DNA of 64,000 nt from Bacteroidia bacterium (GCA_030430845.1 JAUIKE010000009.1:21222-85221); one strand, 5' to 3'. Positions 23,984-36,861 are shown, numbered from the stretch's first letter. The notes: generated by a model not told the origin, from the sequence alone. Numbers and translations are program-made.

Positions 23984-24853
23984 TCAAACCCCACCAAACA
24001 CAAATCGGATCCCATTGCTCAAAGAAGCCGGGAAAATACTGTTATGGGTCTCGTTTTGCTGCACCTCAAAATTCAGACTAAAACCTTGTATGTTTTTTTG
24101 CTTCAATTGTTCCGCAAACCTTTCCGAATCTTCAGGCATATTCCATTGCTGATTCACTTCTCGATCGCCTACCGAACAGTACACTTTAATCTCCCCCGGT
24201 TTTTTGTTATTCAGTTTCCATTCTGAACGCAAAATCAAATGATCATCGTACCATAAGGAAGGACTTACAATGATGTACCCATCAAAAAGATCCGGACACT
24301 GAGTCAGCAACCAGGAAGCGAACAACCCTCCGTAGGAATGCCCCGATAGCGCCGCCTCTTCATTTGTCCTGTATTCTTTTTTGATAAAAGGCATGAGTTC
24401 CTTTTGGATAAAATCCTTGAAGGCCTCCCCTCCTCCGGAATACTGCTTTTGAATTTCGGGAAAGGATACCGGCTCTATCGAATTGGTGGGGGTATAATCT
24501 CGCGTCCGATTCAATCGGTAATTTTTTTCACCGGCATAGGCAATACCCACCACAAGGATTTCTTTTAGATGGTTTCTTTCCGTCAAATGATCCACTATAT
24601 TTTTGGCGATGGCAAACGAATAATCAGCATCCAGCACATAAAGAACTGAGTATGTTTTCTCGGAGGTCTCTCTAAACGAAGGAGGAAAAGAAATATACAG
24701 CTTATACTTTACGCCGTTAATCTTGGATAACAACTCCCTGACTTCGGTATTCTCCATGGCGTAGGCCGGGTAAACTTCTTCGGGCACCTGAGAACAAGCA
24801 GCATTTGTAGTCAATAAAAAAAGAAGTAGAATAAGCGCTTTAAACTGGTTCAT
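23984..24853 (-). CDS. Lipoprotein alpha/beta-hydrolase (esterase D/Fes-like)
   Basis: A 289-residue putative esterase with lipoprotein signal (LLTTNAACSQ, lipobox ending in Cys about 19), so probably membrane-anchored. The alpha/beta hydrolase core has the nucleophile elbow GHSYGGLFA, upstream strand VLYVLDADYSFA, and a histidine near the C-terminus (ETHNSIFPASL). It resembles the enterobactin esterase/IroE and S-formylglutathione hydrolase-like family (COG2819). The substrate is unknown. The start overlaps the stop of the polysaccharide deacetylase gene by 4 bp, so translation is probably coupled. Confidence 0.87.
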   Translation of the reverse strand: MNQFKALILLLFLLTTNAACSQVPEEVYPAYAMENTEVRELLSKINGVKYKLYISFPPSFRETSEKTYSVLYVLDADYSFAIAKNIVDHLTERNHLKEILVVGIAYAGEKNYRLNRTRDYTPTNSIEPVSFPEIQKQYSGGGEAFKDFIQKELMPFIKKEYRTNEEAALSGHSYGGLFASWLLTQCPDLFDGYIIVSPSLWYDDHLILRSEWKLNNKKPGEIKVYCSVGDREVNQQWNMPEDSERFAEQLKQKNIQGFSLNFEVQQNETHNSIFPASLSNGIRFVFGGV

Positions 24854-25815
24854 CGCCTGAGTTTTTGGTAAAGTTTATTGATGAAGCTCGAAACGGAAGG
24901 CTGGGAAGATGTAGGTTTTTCGTCATACACCATCCAGCGATGGAGCCAGGATGGGCCTCGGCGGTGCGTTCCTTCAGGACGTGCATAAGCTTCATCTTTT
25001 AAGGCCTCCTCTAGAGAAATAAAATCGTATCCGCGTTCCTTAAAAAGTGCCACCAGCTCGTCCATATAGTCGGCATTTAAGAGATTGGCGTGGATCAATA
25101 ATATTTGGGGCAGCTCATACCCCAGATAATCGGCTGAGAGTCTCTCATAATACTCAATGACCTTTTTCATATAAGTGAGGTAATCCCGGCTAATTTTTTT
25201 CAGGAGTTCTTCATCATTTTTTTCCTTTGCCCGAGCATAACAAAAAGCATAGATGTACTCGTCATTATCGATGGTAACAGGGGCTACTGTATAGCCATGA
25301 TCTGATAGAAATTGATTCAAGCCTGTCCTAAATTCATCAGTAGGCCCTGTTCGTAGCTGTGTATGCCTGAAAAACTTCAACTCCTTGCCGTGCTTCCTAA
25401 GCAAGGGCCGCAGTATTTTTTCCCCTCGCAGCACATCTTCCTGATATTCTTCCAGAGTCACTTGATTGATAAAAATGTGCGAAAAAGTATGATTCCCTAA
25501 TTCTAAATCCCGATCCAGCCATTGTTCAAGAAACTGGATTCGTTTGGGGTCTGCATGGCCTTTTGCATACAGCTTGCCTTCGTTTACAAACCCAATGGCA
25601 GGAATTTGATGCTGCTGAAAATAGCCGGTAAGCTTCTGATTAATGTATGCCTGATCAGTTAAAGAACGGGAAGTCGACGGCAAATCATCTACCGTAATAC
25701 ATACCTTTTTCTCCTGGCCTAAAAGCCAGCCATTCACAACAAACAGCAATGCCAACAACAAACACCCCTTCTGTGCGAATTCCTTTAAAACGTATATTCT
25801 CTCATTACTACTCAT
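24850..25815 (-). CDS. Exported polysaccharide deacetylase (NodB family)
   Basis: A 321-residue carbohydrate esterase family 4-like protein. A hydrophobic signal segment (GCLLLALLFVVNGWLLG) lies at residues 18-34. NodB motif 1 is TVDDLP (catalytic Asp and metal Asp), motif 2 is GNHTFSH (metal histidines), and FFRHTQL occupies the place of the motif 3 arginine region. It should remove acetyl groups from an envelope or extracellular polysaccharide. It overlaps the esterase gene (4 bp) and the FtsX permease gene (8 bp), which shows a tight operon: permease, deacetylase, esterase. Confidence 0.87.
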   Translation of the reverse strand: MSSNERIYVLKEFAQKGCLLLALLFVVNGWLLGQEKKVCITVDDLPSTSRSLTDQAYINQKLTGYFQQHQIPAIGFVNEGKLYAKGHADPKRIQFLEQWLDRDLELGNHTFSHIFINQVTLEEYQEDVLRGEKILRPLLRKHGKELKFFRHTQLRTGPTDEFRTGLNQFLSDHGYTVAPVTIDNDEYIYAFCYARAKEKNDEELLKKISRDYLTYMKKVIEYYERLSADYLGYELPQILLIHANLLNADYMDELVALFKERGYDFISLEEALKDEAYARPEGTHRRGPSWLHRWMVYDEKPTSSQPSVSSFINKLYQKLRR

Positions 25816-28228
25816 CCCTCAAAACCTTTACCGGATCAGCCATGGCCGCTCTTACACTCTGGTACCCCACCGTCAGAAGAGCTACAGTGGCCGCCAGCAA
25901 ACCTGCCAGCACAAACATCCACCACTGAATATCCACCCGGTAGGCAAATTGGTCGAGCCAGCTGCTCATTCCCCACCAGGCCAGTGGAACCGAAAACACA
26001 ATGGCAATCAATACCAGTTTGAGAAAATCTTTTGAGATCATCGTAGTAATGCCGACCACCGTAGCGCCCAGCACCTTCCGGATACCGATCTCCTTATTGC
26101 GTCGCTCGGCCGTAAAGGCTGCCAGACCTAATAAGCCCAAGCATGATATCAGGATCGTCAATAAGGTGAAAATATTCAGAATCCTCGACAGCCTTCGGTC
26201 CGATTCATATTGCCGCTGAATGGCTTCGTCAATGAACGTATATTCAAATGGGACATAGGGGATCTGTGACTCCCAGGTGCGTTGTAACTGCCCGAGCAGC
26301 TCAGGAAAATTCGTCGTCTCTACATCGATGATCATTTGGGAGTTCGAGGCTCGATCGTCGTAGATCAACATGAATGGGGTTACCTCACTGTACAAAGAAT
26401 TAAAGTTGAAATCGCGAATAACACCTACAATTTCCAGGTCCTCCGCATCTGCTCCCGAATTATAAGAAACGATCTGGCCGACTGCCTCCGACCGGGGAAT
26501 TTCAAAGGCTTCCAGCATGGCTTCATTTACCAAAATGCCTCCAATGGTGTCCACTGGCTTCAAATCCCTGCCTTCAATGAGTTCCATCCCCAGTGCGTTC
26601 ACAAAAAATTCGTCCACTCGCATAAATTTCACCATCTGGGCTTCTTGTATACTTTCCCCTTTTTCGTAAATCCCCACATCATTAAACACAAACTGGCTGG
26701 GATAATTATTCGCCCTAGATACCTCCTTTACCGCCGGAACACGTTTGATGGCATCTCGGTAAGCCTCTGCCTGACGAAGTGCATCATTCGTTCTAAAGGT
26801 CAGTACCACTTTCTGGTCCGGATCGTATCCCAGCTCTTTTTGTTGAACAAAACGGAGCTGTTCCTGAATGATGATCACGCTACTGATCAAGGCAATCGTT
26901 AAAACAAACTGGAAAACGACCAGCGTCTGCCGAAGATTGATATGTCCGCCCAGGTACCCACTGGTATTCTTCAGTACTTGTATCGGACGGAAGTTGGATA
27001 AATAAAAAGCAGGATAACTCCCGGCCAAAAGTCCGGTTAAAACACCAAACAAGATGACCCCAAGCCAAACCGTAGGATTCGTGACAAAATCATTCGCAAT
27101 CTCTACCCCTGTAATTTGATTCAGAAAAGGCAGTAGAAAACTGACCAGTGGAATAGAAATGATCAGGGCTATGAATGCAAAAATGACTGATTCACTCAAA
27201 AACTGCCCTATGATGGCCTGTCGCTGAGCACCCATCACCTTCCGAATACCAATTTCCTTAGCTCTTCTGGTCGCCCTGGCCGTAGACAAATTCATAAAAT
27301 TAATGCAGGCAATAGCTTGCACCAGGCCCGCAATCGCCAGCAAAATATACAGCAAAGTCGGAGAAACAGGATTGCCCGCCTCCGCAACGAATCCGGTCGT
27401 GGTATGAATGCTCGACACCGGCTGCAAGCTCAGGATCTTTACTGCCCCCTGCTCTCGCAAGGATGCTCCGGCATATTGATCTATAAAGGCAGGGAGCTTG
27501 GCTTCCAGCTGCTCAGCAGAGACGCCAGGGCTCAATTTTACATAAGCATTGGTAAAGTTGTTGCCAACCCATTCCTGAGAAGTAGTCGCATAAGATCCGG
27601 CTCCTCCACTGTCCATATACAAGAAGTAATTAGCTTGTACATGGCTTTTCCCCAATTGCTTACTTATGACGCCCTTCACCCTTAGATTACGCCGCCCCTC
27701 TCCTGTATCCATTTCAAAGGTTTTCCCTACAGGGTCCACTTCTCCAAAAAACTTCCGGGCTGTTTCTTCTGACAATACCACATCATTCGGGGCCGATAGC
27801 GACTGATGCGGGCTGCCATAAATAAATTCATAAGTGAAAATGTTGAAAAAAGTAGAGTCGGCATATACCCCATTGGTTTCGTAATGCACCTGCCCGTCTA
27901 CCCGAAAAACCTGCACATTATCCGTAAACATGCCCACAAAGCGGGTGGCTTCTTCCACTTCCGGAAAATCTTGTTTCAGTGCCCCTGGAATAGGAGGTGA
28001 ACAAGACGCCATCTGGAGCAGGTCGCCAGGTTTTCCTACCTGGGTAGTAACTCTGTAAATGCGATCAACATCCTCATGGTGCCGGTCATAGCTGTATTCA
28101 TCCTGGACATATAGCAGGATATATAAACAGCAGGCCGTTCCCAAAGTCAGGCCGAAAATGTTGATCATGCTGAACCCCTTATACTTGCTGAGATTCCGGA
28201 AGGCAATGCGTAGATAGTTTAATAACAT
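25808..28228 (-). CDS. FtsX/MacB-like ABC transporter permease
   Basis: An 806-residue permease from the ATG at 28228 (MLLNYLRIAFRNLSKYKGFS is the standard family start; the longer frame from 28261 is less likely). It has two tandem MacB-type halves: N-terminal transmembrane helix, extracytoplasmic domain, three helices with RRAKEIGIRKVMGAQRQAI, then a second set with RRNKEIGIRKVLGATVVGI. It ends AMADPVKVLRDE. It is similar in layout to the permease at 2169 but lacks the PadR-type prefix. No ATPase gene is adjacent. As first gene of an operon with deacetylase and esterase it may serve envelope modification or export. Confidence 0.92.
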   Translation of the reverse strand: MLLNYLRIAFRNLSKYKGFSMINIFGLTLGTACCLYILLYVQDEYSYDRHHEDVDRIYRVTTQVGKPGDLLQMASCSPPIPGALKQDFPEVEEATRFVGMFTDNVQVFRVDGQVHYETNGVYADSTFFNIFTYEFIYGSPHQSLSAPNDVVLSEETARKFFGEVDPVGKTFEMDTGEGRRNLRVKGVISKQLGKSHVQANYFLYMDSGGAGSYATTSQEWVGNNFTNAYVKLSPGVSAEQLEAKLPAFIDQYAGASLREQGAVKILSLQPVSSIHTTTGFVAEAGNPVSPTLLYILLAIAGLVQAIACINFMNLSTARATRRAKEIGIRKVMGAQRQAIIGQFLSESVIFAFIALIISIPLVSFLLPFLNQITGVEIANDFVTNPTVWLGVILFGVLTGLLAGSYPAFYLSNFRPIQVLKNTSGYLGGHINLRQTLVVFQFVLTIALISSVIIIQEQLRFVQQKELGYDPDQKVVLTFRTNDALRQAEAYRDAIKRVPAVKEVSRANNYPSQFVFNDVGIYEKGESIQEAQMVKFMRVDEFFVNALGMELIEGRDLKPVDTIGGILVNEAMLEAFEIPRSEAVGQIVSYNSGADAEDLEIVGVIRDFNFNSLYSEVTPFMLIYDDRASNSQMIIDVETTNFPELLGQLQRTWESQIPYVPFEYTFIDEAIQRQYESDRRLSRILNIFTLLTILISCLGLLGLAAFTAERRNKEIGIRKVLGATVVGITTMISKDFLKLVLIAIVFSVPLAWWGMSSWLDQFAYRVDIQWWMFVLAGLLAATVALLTVGYQSVRAAMADPVKVLRDE

Positions 28229-28319
28229 GGCAGCTTTGTTTATTTCCAGACAGAAAAACAAAAATTATGCCACGCGCATAAATTACTAAAAATCAAACAG
28301 ATAACACAAGTGCTCGTTT

Positions 28320-28349
28320 CACCAGGTGTTCAATTACGAACACCTGGTG
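28320..28349. terminator. Hairpin between AAA ATPase and permease operon
   Basis: A perfect 12-bp stem (CACCAGGTGTTC) with 6-nt loop, 26 bp after the AAA ATPase stop on the minus strand. Probable terminator. Confidence 0.6.
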
Positions 28350-28374
28350 TATCGTTTTGGAGCATTTCGAAAGA

Positions 28375-29883
28375 TTAATGCATTAATTGCTGAACCTGAT
28401 GTTTTGTATGATGGGCTGCCGTATAAGCCGGAGCTTTCTCTAACTGCTCCCGGTGTTTAAATAACTGCTCAATGGCTTCATCAAAATAGAAGAAAAAGCT
28501 TTCCGGCTTTTTTTCCTGTGCGATATCATATCCATACAAATTTTTGGCATCGGTTACCACCCTGCGCAGATCAGCTCCGGTCAGTTTATCGGTTTTTTCA
28601 GCCAGCCGGTTGATTTCTTCTTCTGAAAGCGACAAGGGTAAAGCGTCTACATAAGAGCGAATGATTGCAGCTCTAGCCGCTTCATCCGGCAAATTCATTT
28701 CCAGCCATAGTTCTACTCTTCCGCTGCGAATCAGGGCCGGAGGCAAGCTACCAATATTCATGGCCGTCAGCACAATAGTAATTTGAGAATTCGCCTTCGA
28801 TTCCAGGCCATCTAACATAGTCAGCAGATAGCGGTACAAGCCAGGCTCTGCGCTATTTTCAAACAACAGATCACAATCGTCAATAAAAAGTACACTGGGA
28901 GAGTTATCCCGTGCACGCTGGAAAGTAGTCTGTATGATATGGTAAAAATCCGATGTGCCGCTGATCACGGTTCCGTCGATCAGGAAGAATTTGCTCCGCA
29001 GACGGTGAGCCAATGCTCGGCCTATGGTCGTTTTACCCGTACCCGGAGGCCCGTACAGCAGGACGCCCCTTTTAGGCTTTAAGCCGAACTTTTTAACGAG
29101 ATCATCCCTTATCAATGGATTGATAATGTTAATCTCCAGTTGACGAACCACATCGTCCACGCCGTGCAAAGTCTTAAAGTCTACTTCCTCTACCTCACTG
29201 GTATTTACATTACTTACCAGGGCTCTTTTTTCCAGGAACTTTAGAAAAGCTTCCGTATTCCGATGATCCTGGGGCGTTAGATAGTCACATGCCCGTTTCA
29301 TGGAACTCGCACTCAGGCGAGGAGCAAAGCGGTGGACTTGCTCAAAATCTATAGCCTCCAGGCTTTCACCCGATATCTTTTGAAATAAGAAGGAAAAGTC
29401 TTCAGCTGTAAAATCAGGGATCTGGGCCAATTTACAAGCTCTCTCAAAAGGCAAGGGAATACGATTATCCCACAAGCCCAAAACAACCCGCTTATTTTCT
29501 TTTACGGCATACCTGAGCACGGCATCCAGGGCCGGGTTCATAATCTTGGGTCTGGCAGAGTAATAACAGTTGCTAATCATTTCCAAAATAGCAGAAAAGT
29601 CATCGACTACAATGCAATCATTTTTTTTCAGCGCTTGTAAAAAAGTGTTTACTATACCTTCCTCCAATTGCAAGGGATGAAGGCTTTCCATTTGGTCAAA
29701 AAAATCTGCCATTCGTATGACCTGGCCATTCGTCTTATCCGCTACGGCCTCCAAAATAGTACTCAATCCACAACCTGGGTCTGAAATTAAACCCGTAAAA
29801 GGATGCTCCGGAATGAGTGACATTAAATGATCATACACCTGGCGTTGAGAAATACTAAGCATAGTTTCAATTGGTTTTTCCAT
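28375..29883 (-). CDS. AAA family ATPase with degenerate first module
   Basis: A 502-residue cytoplasmic ATPase. The C-terminal module is a classical Cdc48/FtsH-type AAA domain: Walker A GPPGTGKTT (278-286), Walker B LFIDDCD (332-338; Asp in place of the usual catalytic Glu), sensor 1 LTAMN and SRH with IRSGRVE (Arg389), followed by the lid (KLTGADLRRVV). The N-terminal 220 residues look like a second, decayed ATPase: GLISDPGCGLST has the P-loop spacing but lacks the lysine, and CIVVDDFSAIL resembles Walker B. No protease, membrane or zinc domain is attached. Role unknown; a substrate unfoldase or remodeller is likely. Hairpins flank it, so it appears monocistronic. Confidence 0.85.
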   Translation of the reverse strand: MEKPIETMLSISQRQVYDHLMSLIPEHPFTGLISDPGCGLSTILEAVADKTNGQVIRMADFFDQMESLHPLQLEEGIVNTFLQALKKNDCIVVDDFSAILEMISNCYYSARPKIMNPALDAVLRYAVKENKRVVLGLWDNRIPLPFERACKLAQIPDFTAEDFSFLFQKISGESLEAIDFEQVHRFAPRLSASSMKRACDYLTPQDHRNTEAFLKFLEKRALVSNVNTSEVEEVDFKTLHGVDDVVRQLEINIINPLIRDDLVKKFGLKPKRGVLLYGPPGTGKTTIGRALAHRLRSKFFLIDGTVISGTSDFYHIIQTTFQRARDNSPSVLFIDDCDLLFENSAEPGLYRYLLTMLDGLESKANSQITIVLTAMNIGSLPPALIRSGRVELWLEMNLPDEAARAAIIRSYVDALPLSLSEEEINRLAEKTDKLTGADLRRVVTDAKNLYGYDIAQEKKPESFFFYFDEAIEQLFKHREQLEKAPAYTAAHHTKHQVQQLMH

Positions 29884-29981
29884 TGTAACAGCCTCTTAGC
29901 CGAAATAATTCACAGATGTTTATAAAACTGTAATTTTTTCAGTATCCTTTGGAGAATTGTTATCTTAGAAAATAAAGAATG

Positions 29982-30014
29982 GAGGGAGGCCGCCGTTTGG
30001 CGGCCGCCCTCCCT
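29982..30014. repeat. GC-rich hairpin before sdaA
   Basis: An inner 7-bp stem GGCCGCC/GGCGGCC with GTTT loop is extended by AGGGAG/CTCCCT with a 3-nt bulge. It is 17 bp before the sdaA ATG, so it would fold in the 5' leader if transcription starts upstream (a TATCTTAG element lies at 29961-29968). It may affect expression or be a REP unit. Confidence 0.5.
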
Positions 30015-30031
30015 AAAATAAAATCAACCGA

Positions 30032-31630
30032 ATGAACCTGCCCAGCATTTTCAACGACGTCCTTGGCCCCGTCATGCGCGGCCCTTCCAGCTCTCATTGC
30101 GCCGCTTCTTTGAGGATCGGCCGGATTTGCCGCGACCTCATGGATGGCCACATCAAAACCGTCAACATCCAATACGATCCCAACGGCTCGCTGGCTACCA
30201 CCCACAAAAGTCAGGGCTCCGATATGGGCCTCTTCGGGGGCTTCCTCGGCTGGGAAGCAGATGATGAACGACTACCTCATTACGAAAAAGGCATCCGCGA
30301 AGCCGGCCTCGATATCGATATTCGCATCGAAGATATCGGAGCCGACCATCCCAATACCTATAAAATTACCCTCTTCAATGAGCAGGAAATGCGGGAACTG
30401 ACCGCCCTGTCAACCGGCGGAGGCATGATCGAGGTAATCGAAATAGACGGATGCGAAGTTTCCATGCAGGGAGGATTTTACGAAACACTCATCTACACCA
30501 ATTCTCCCAATGAAATATTGCCATATCTGGAAGCAACAATAGAGGCCGATTTCATCATTTTTCGAAACGGCCGAAAGCCCTTTATTGAAATAAAGTCTCA
30601 GCAATTTTTACCTGAAAATATTTTACAGGAATTACGGGAAAAAAAGGAAGTAGCGGCTATTAAGCAATTGCATCCAGTCTTACCCATTTTCTCCCGAAAA
30701 GGTCTTGAAGTTCCCTTCATTACTTGTGCCGACATGCTGGCATACAATCAAGGCAAAGACCTTGATCTCTGGCAACTGGCCCTGCATTACGAAAGTGCCC
30801 GAGGAGGGATTTCTCAAGAAGAAGTATATGAGCGGATGAAAAACCTGGTAGAGATCATGCGTACTTCTATCCTGCAAGGTTTAAAAGGTACCGAGTACAA
30901 AGACCGTATATTGGGGGCACAATCTCTTAACTTCCAATCTAAACTGAAGCAGGGAGGACTCGTAGAAGGAGATGTACTGAACCGGATCATTCTCTATGTC
31001 AGTTCCATGATGGAGATGAAAAGTTCGATGGGCGTGATCGTAGCCGCACCTACTGCCGGCTCTTGCGGAGCCTTACCAGGAGCTGTTTTGGGAACCGTTT
31101 CAGCGCTCAGACTGGATGAAGATATGGCCATCAAAGCTATGCTGGCAGCCGGCATGATCGGCGTTTTCATTTCTGCCCATGCAACCTTTGCTGCCGAAGT
31201 CGGCGGCTGCCAGGCCGAATGTGGCGCGGGCTCAGGTATGGCGGCAGCGGCCATTGTGGAATTGGGCGGTGGAGACCTCAAACAGGCTCTGTCGGCCTCT
31301 TCTATGGCTCTTCAAAATTCCCTGGGTATGATCTGTGACCCGATCGCTAACCGGGTGGAAGCGCCTTGTCTTGGCAGGAATATTATGGCCGCCTCCAATG
31401 CCTTGTCCTGTGCCAATATGGCCCTGGCCGATTACGACGCGCTTATCCCAATCGATGAGGTCATCGACACGATGGACAAGGTAGGCAAAAGCATTGCCCA
31501 CGAGCTGAGGTGCACCGGCCTCGGCGGATTAGCCATCACCAAAACTTCCAAAGAAATTGAAGCCCGACTCAATGAAAATGCCGGGGAAGCGAGCCTGGCG
31601 GAAGCGGCTCGCAGGTTTAAAATCTGTTGA
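30032..31630 (+). CDS. sdaA: L-serine ammonia-lyase (iron-sulfur L-serine dehydratase)
   Basis: A 532-residue single-chain L-serine dehydratase, converting L-serine to pyruvate and ammonia with a [4Fe-4S] cluster. The N-terminal beta domain starts FNDVLGPVMRGPSSSH and includes GSLATTHKSQGSDMG. A regulatory region lies between about 130 and 230. The C-terminal alpha domain contains PTAGSCGALPGAV, EVGGCQAECGAGSGMAAAA, MICDPIANRVEAPCLGRN and ASNALSCANMAL, which include the cluster cysteines. Length fits fused beta-alpha enzymes. It appears monocistronic, with a hairpin in the leader and nested-palindrome copy 2 after the stop. Confidence 0.95.
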   Translation: MNLPSIFNDVLGPVMRGPSSSHCAASLRIGRICRDLMDGHIKTVNIQYDPNGSLATTHKSQGSDMGLFGGFLGWEADDERLPHYEKGIREAGLDIDIRIEDIGADHPNTYKITLFNEQEMRELTALSTGGGMIEVIEIDGCEVSMQGGFYETLIYTNSPNEILPYLEATIEADFIIFRNGRKPFIEIKSQQFLPENILQELREKKEVAAIKQLHPVLPIFSRKGLEVPFITCADMLAYNQGKDLDLWQLALHYESARGGISQEEVYERMKNLVEIMRTSILQGLKGTEYKDRILGAQSLNFQSKLKQGGLVEGDVLNRIILYVSSMMEMKSSMGVIVAAPTAGSCGALPGAVLGTVSALRLDEDMAIKAMLAAGMIGVFISAHATFAAEVGGCQAECGAGSGMAAAAIVELGGGDLKQALSASSMALQNSLGMICDPIANRVEAPCLGRNIMAASNALSCANMALADYDALIPIDEVIDTMDKVGKSIAHELRCTGLGGLAITKTSKEIEARLNENAGEASLAEAARRFKIC

Positions 31631-31650
31631 TTTTTTTCATTTTGACAGGG

Positions 31651-31820
31651 CGTTTTGGGGTTGTGTAAAAAGTCCTTCGGCCTTTTCACACAACCAATAA
31701 TATTCTTTTGGGAGGTCGTTTTAAGAAAAAAACTTTGTTTTTTTCTTAAAACGACCTCCCAAATAAAATTTAATGGGGTGGGTAAAAACGAGGAACGAGT
31801 TTTTACACAACCCCAAAACG
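31651..31820. repeat. Nested-palindrome element, copy 2
   Basis: The outer arms 31651-31671 and 31800-31820 are perfect 21-bp inverted repeats. Inside are a left side hairpin (GTCCTTCGGCC loop region), a central hairpin with perfect 27-bp stem and TTT loop (31707-31763), and a right side hairpin around GAGGAACGAG. The core 31657-31814 is almost the reverse complement of 37995-38153. Open frames through it are accidental. It separates sdaA from the beta-galactosidase gene. Confidence 0.88.
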
Positions 31821-31886
31821 ACAAAAATGCTTATCCAATTCATTTAATCGTAAATTTTACGCTTATAAATTTCTGCTTTGTCCTAA

Positions 31887-35180
<3,294 letters not shown>

Positions 35181-35212
35181 GTTTATTAGTTAAATTTTAG
35201 ACCTTCATTTTT

Positions 35213-35273
35213 GGCACGCAGATTGCGCTGATGTAGCAAATTGAATCTGCTAAATTTGCGGAATCTGCGTGCC
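35213..35273. terminator. Stem-loop between convergent beta-galactosidase and HTTM genes
   Basis: Outer arms GGCACGCAGATT (35213-35224) and AATCTGCGTGCC (35262-35273) pair perfectly over 12 bp; an inner stem GCAAATT/AATTTGC lies at 35236-35259. A bidirectional terminator is likely. Confidence 0.55.
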
Positions 35274-35318
35274 CAATGACGATCTTCTCATCAGAATACC
35301 ATTAAAAAACAATCATTC

Positions 35319-36242
35319 CTATCCAGGAATTAAGCTTTCCTCAAATTTAGGCTTCTTCTTAAAAAAGGATCCTTTCAACCACTCCCCTCCAAAAGCAGCG
35401 ATGTTAAAAATAATCATCACGCTAGCAAAATAATACAGCCCCAGAAACAAACCGATCCCCACATGCATCAGAATCGTCATCGTCAACCAGGCATACCTCG
35501 TTTTTTTCCAAAAAATGAAGAAGGGGTATCCAATCTCAACAAGTAATACCGACCAGCCAATGATTTTTGGAATAAAAGGATACTCCGCTAAAAAGCTGAC
35601 ATCCACCGAGCGGAAGTTAAGCCCCATCATCGTCGTCCAGATCGCCTCGCCATTCCACCAATCGTACCCCAGCGCTTTGTCAAAACCGGAGATAAAATAC
35701 ACCAGGCAAACATGGATTTGCAGCACCCGAGTGTAAAATACCCAGGATTCCTTTTTGCGGTTTTTATTAAAAAATTGGACGGATAATTGCTGTCCAACGG
35801 GAAAAACGATGCAGTAAAACAAACCCGCCAGTACAAAATAATCGACACCGTAGATATAATGCTGTCCGGAGTTCATAAAGGAGATCTGAAAAAACAAACA
35901 GATCAGAGCGGTCAAACTAGGAAGTACGCCTATTCCAAGTAGTAACAAAAAGCTCAGATAAGCACCAAACAGGACTTTAAGAGACAAAAATTCGGAGAAG
36001 CCGTAGCTCGCTAAAAAATCCGTCATCCAGGATAGCCTGGGCTGGAAAGATAAGAGCGGAAGCTCAACGATATCGGCGCGGAGATATCCATACTGGCCAT
36101 AAATTTCCAGTAGATCCGGATATTGAGCAATCAGGATAATCATAGCCGCCAGGGCGATCCCTATTCTGAAAACGGCCAGGTTAATATTGTTTTCAGCTTT
36201 GAAAAAAAACTGGTCTATGCTTTTGAAAATGGAAGTATTCAT
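35319..36242 (-). CDS. HTTM-domain membrane protein (vitamin-K-dependent gamma-carboxylase-like)
   Basis: A 307-residue polytopic membrane protein with about 6-7 predicted helices (NINLAVFRIGIALAAMIILI, YLSFLLLLGIGVLPSLTALI, VDYFVLAGLFYCIVFPVG and others). It fits the HTTM family of bacterial relatives of vitamin-K-dependent gamma-carboxylase, which lack the lumenal domain. The segment VLQIHVCLVYFISGFDKALG with the GxxWW-like DWWNGEAIW is characteristic. The function in bacteria is unsettled. It starts 5 bp after the stop of the upstream 188-residue protein on the same strand; the pair is probably one operon and may form a complex. Confidence 0.82.
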   Translation of the reverse strand: MNTSIFKSIDQFFFKAENNINLAVFRIGIALAAMIILIAQYPDLLEIYGQYGYLRADIVELPLLSFQPRLSWMTDFLASYGFSEFLSLKVLFGAYLSFLLLLGIGVLPSLTALICLFFQISFMNSGQHYIYGVDYFVLAGLFYCIVFPVGQQLSVQFFNKNRKKESWVFYTRVLQIHVCLVYFISGFDKALGYDWWNGEAIWTTMMGLNFRSVDVSFLAEYPFIPKIIGWSVLLVEIGYPFFIFWKKTRYAWLTMTILMHVGIGLFLGLYYFASVMIIFNIAAFGGEWLKGSFFKKKPKFEESLIPG

Positions 36243-36247
36243 GACTA

Positions 36248-36814
36248 TTAAGGATTTGGATCGATGATGAATTCGTAGTTTTCGTGGGATGCGTAGTAAG
36301 GCCGTTCTCCTTGGCGGTATTCTTTCATAGAAGGCACGATGTAAAACATACTCATCAGGTCAATGTTGGAATAGCTAGGGTTTAACTGATGCATTCTTAA
36401 AGCCATGGACTGAGCCATCAGGTTTTTCACATCCTCGTTCTTTGTTTCTTTGAATTGGTTAAAGGCGGAAGTCATTCTGGATTTCCCTTCTGTAGAAAGA
36501 AAGGGTGACTCCTGTATACTGGTACCTTGATCTTCCGCTTCGAGCTTAAAATAGATGGTGTAGGAGTAGGGAGGATCCGGGGAAAAAAATCCATATCCGG
36601 TAATTCCGGTGAGGGAAGCATACCACTGGGTAACTCCTTTGACCTCTGTGCTGAAGCAATCGGTGACTTTCTCCAGGACAGCCAGGGTATTTTCAGAAGC
36701 CTCTCTGAGTTCCAGCTTTTCCCTGAACGGATATACCCCGATCAGGTTGGTTAGCAGGATGCTGAAAACATGGATAAACAAAAAGGCTAGTAAGAGTATT
36801 TTCTTCGTTTTCAT
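36248..36814 (-). CDS. Membrane-anchored protein of unknown function
   Basis: A 188-residue protein from the ATG at 36814 (MKTKKILLLAFLFIHVFSIL), with a single N-terminal membrane helix and an extracytoplasmic domain. The segment GITGYGFFSPDPPYSYTIYF is notable; FFSP-type motifs recur in small proteins encoded beside HTTM proteins. The gene is 5 bp from the HTTM gene, which implies a joint role. An upstream extension to 36892 would run through the hairpin and is rejected. Confidence 0.68.
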   Translation of the reverse strand: MKTKKILLLAFLFIHVFSILLTNLIGVYPFREKLELREASENTLAVLEKVTDCFSTEVKGVTQWYASLTGITGYGFFSPDPPYSYTIYFKLEAEDQGTSIQESPFLSTEGKSRMTSAFNQFKETKNEDVKNLMAQSMALRMHQLNPSYSNIDLMSMFYIVPSMKEYRQGERPYYASHENYEFIIDPNP

Positions 36815-36861
36815 GATGTTGGAATTAAAGGAATGAACGGAAGAAGAGGGGGGTTTTTCTT

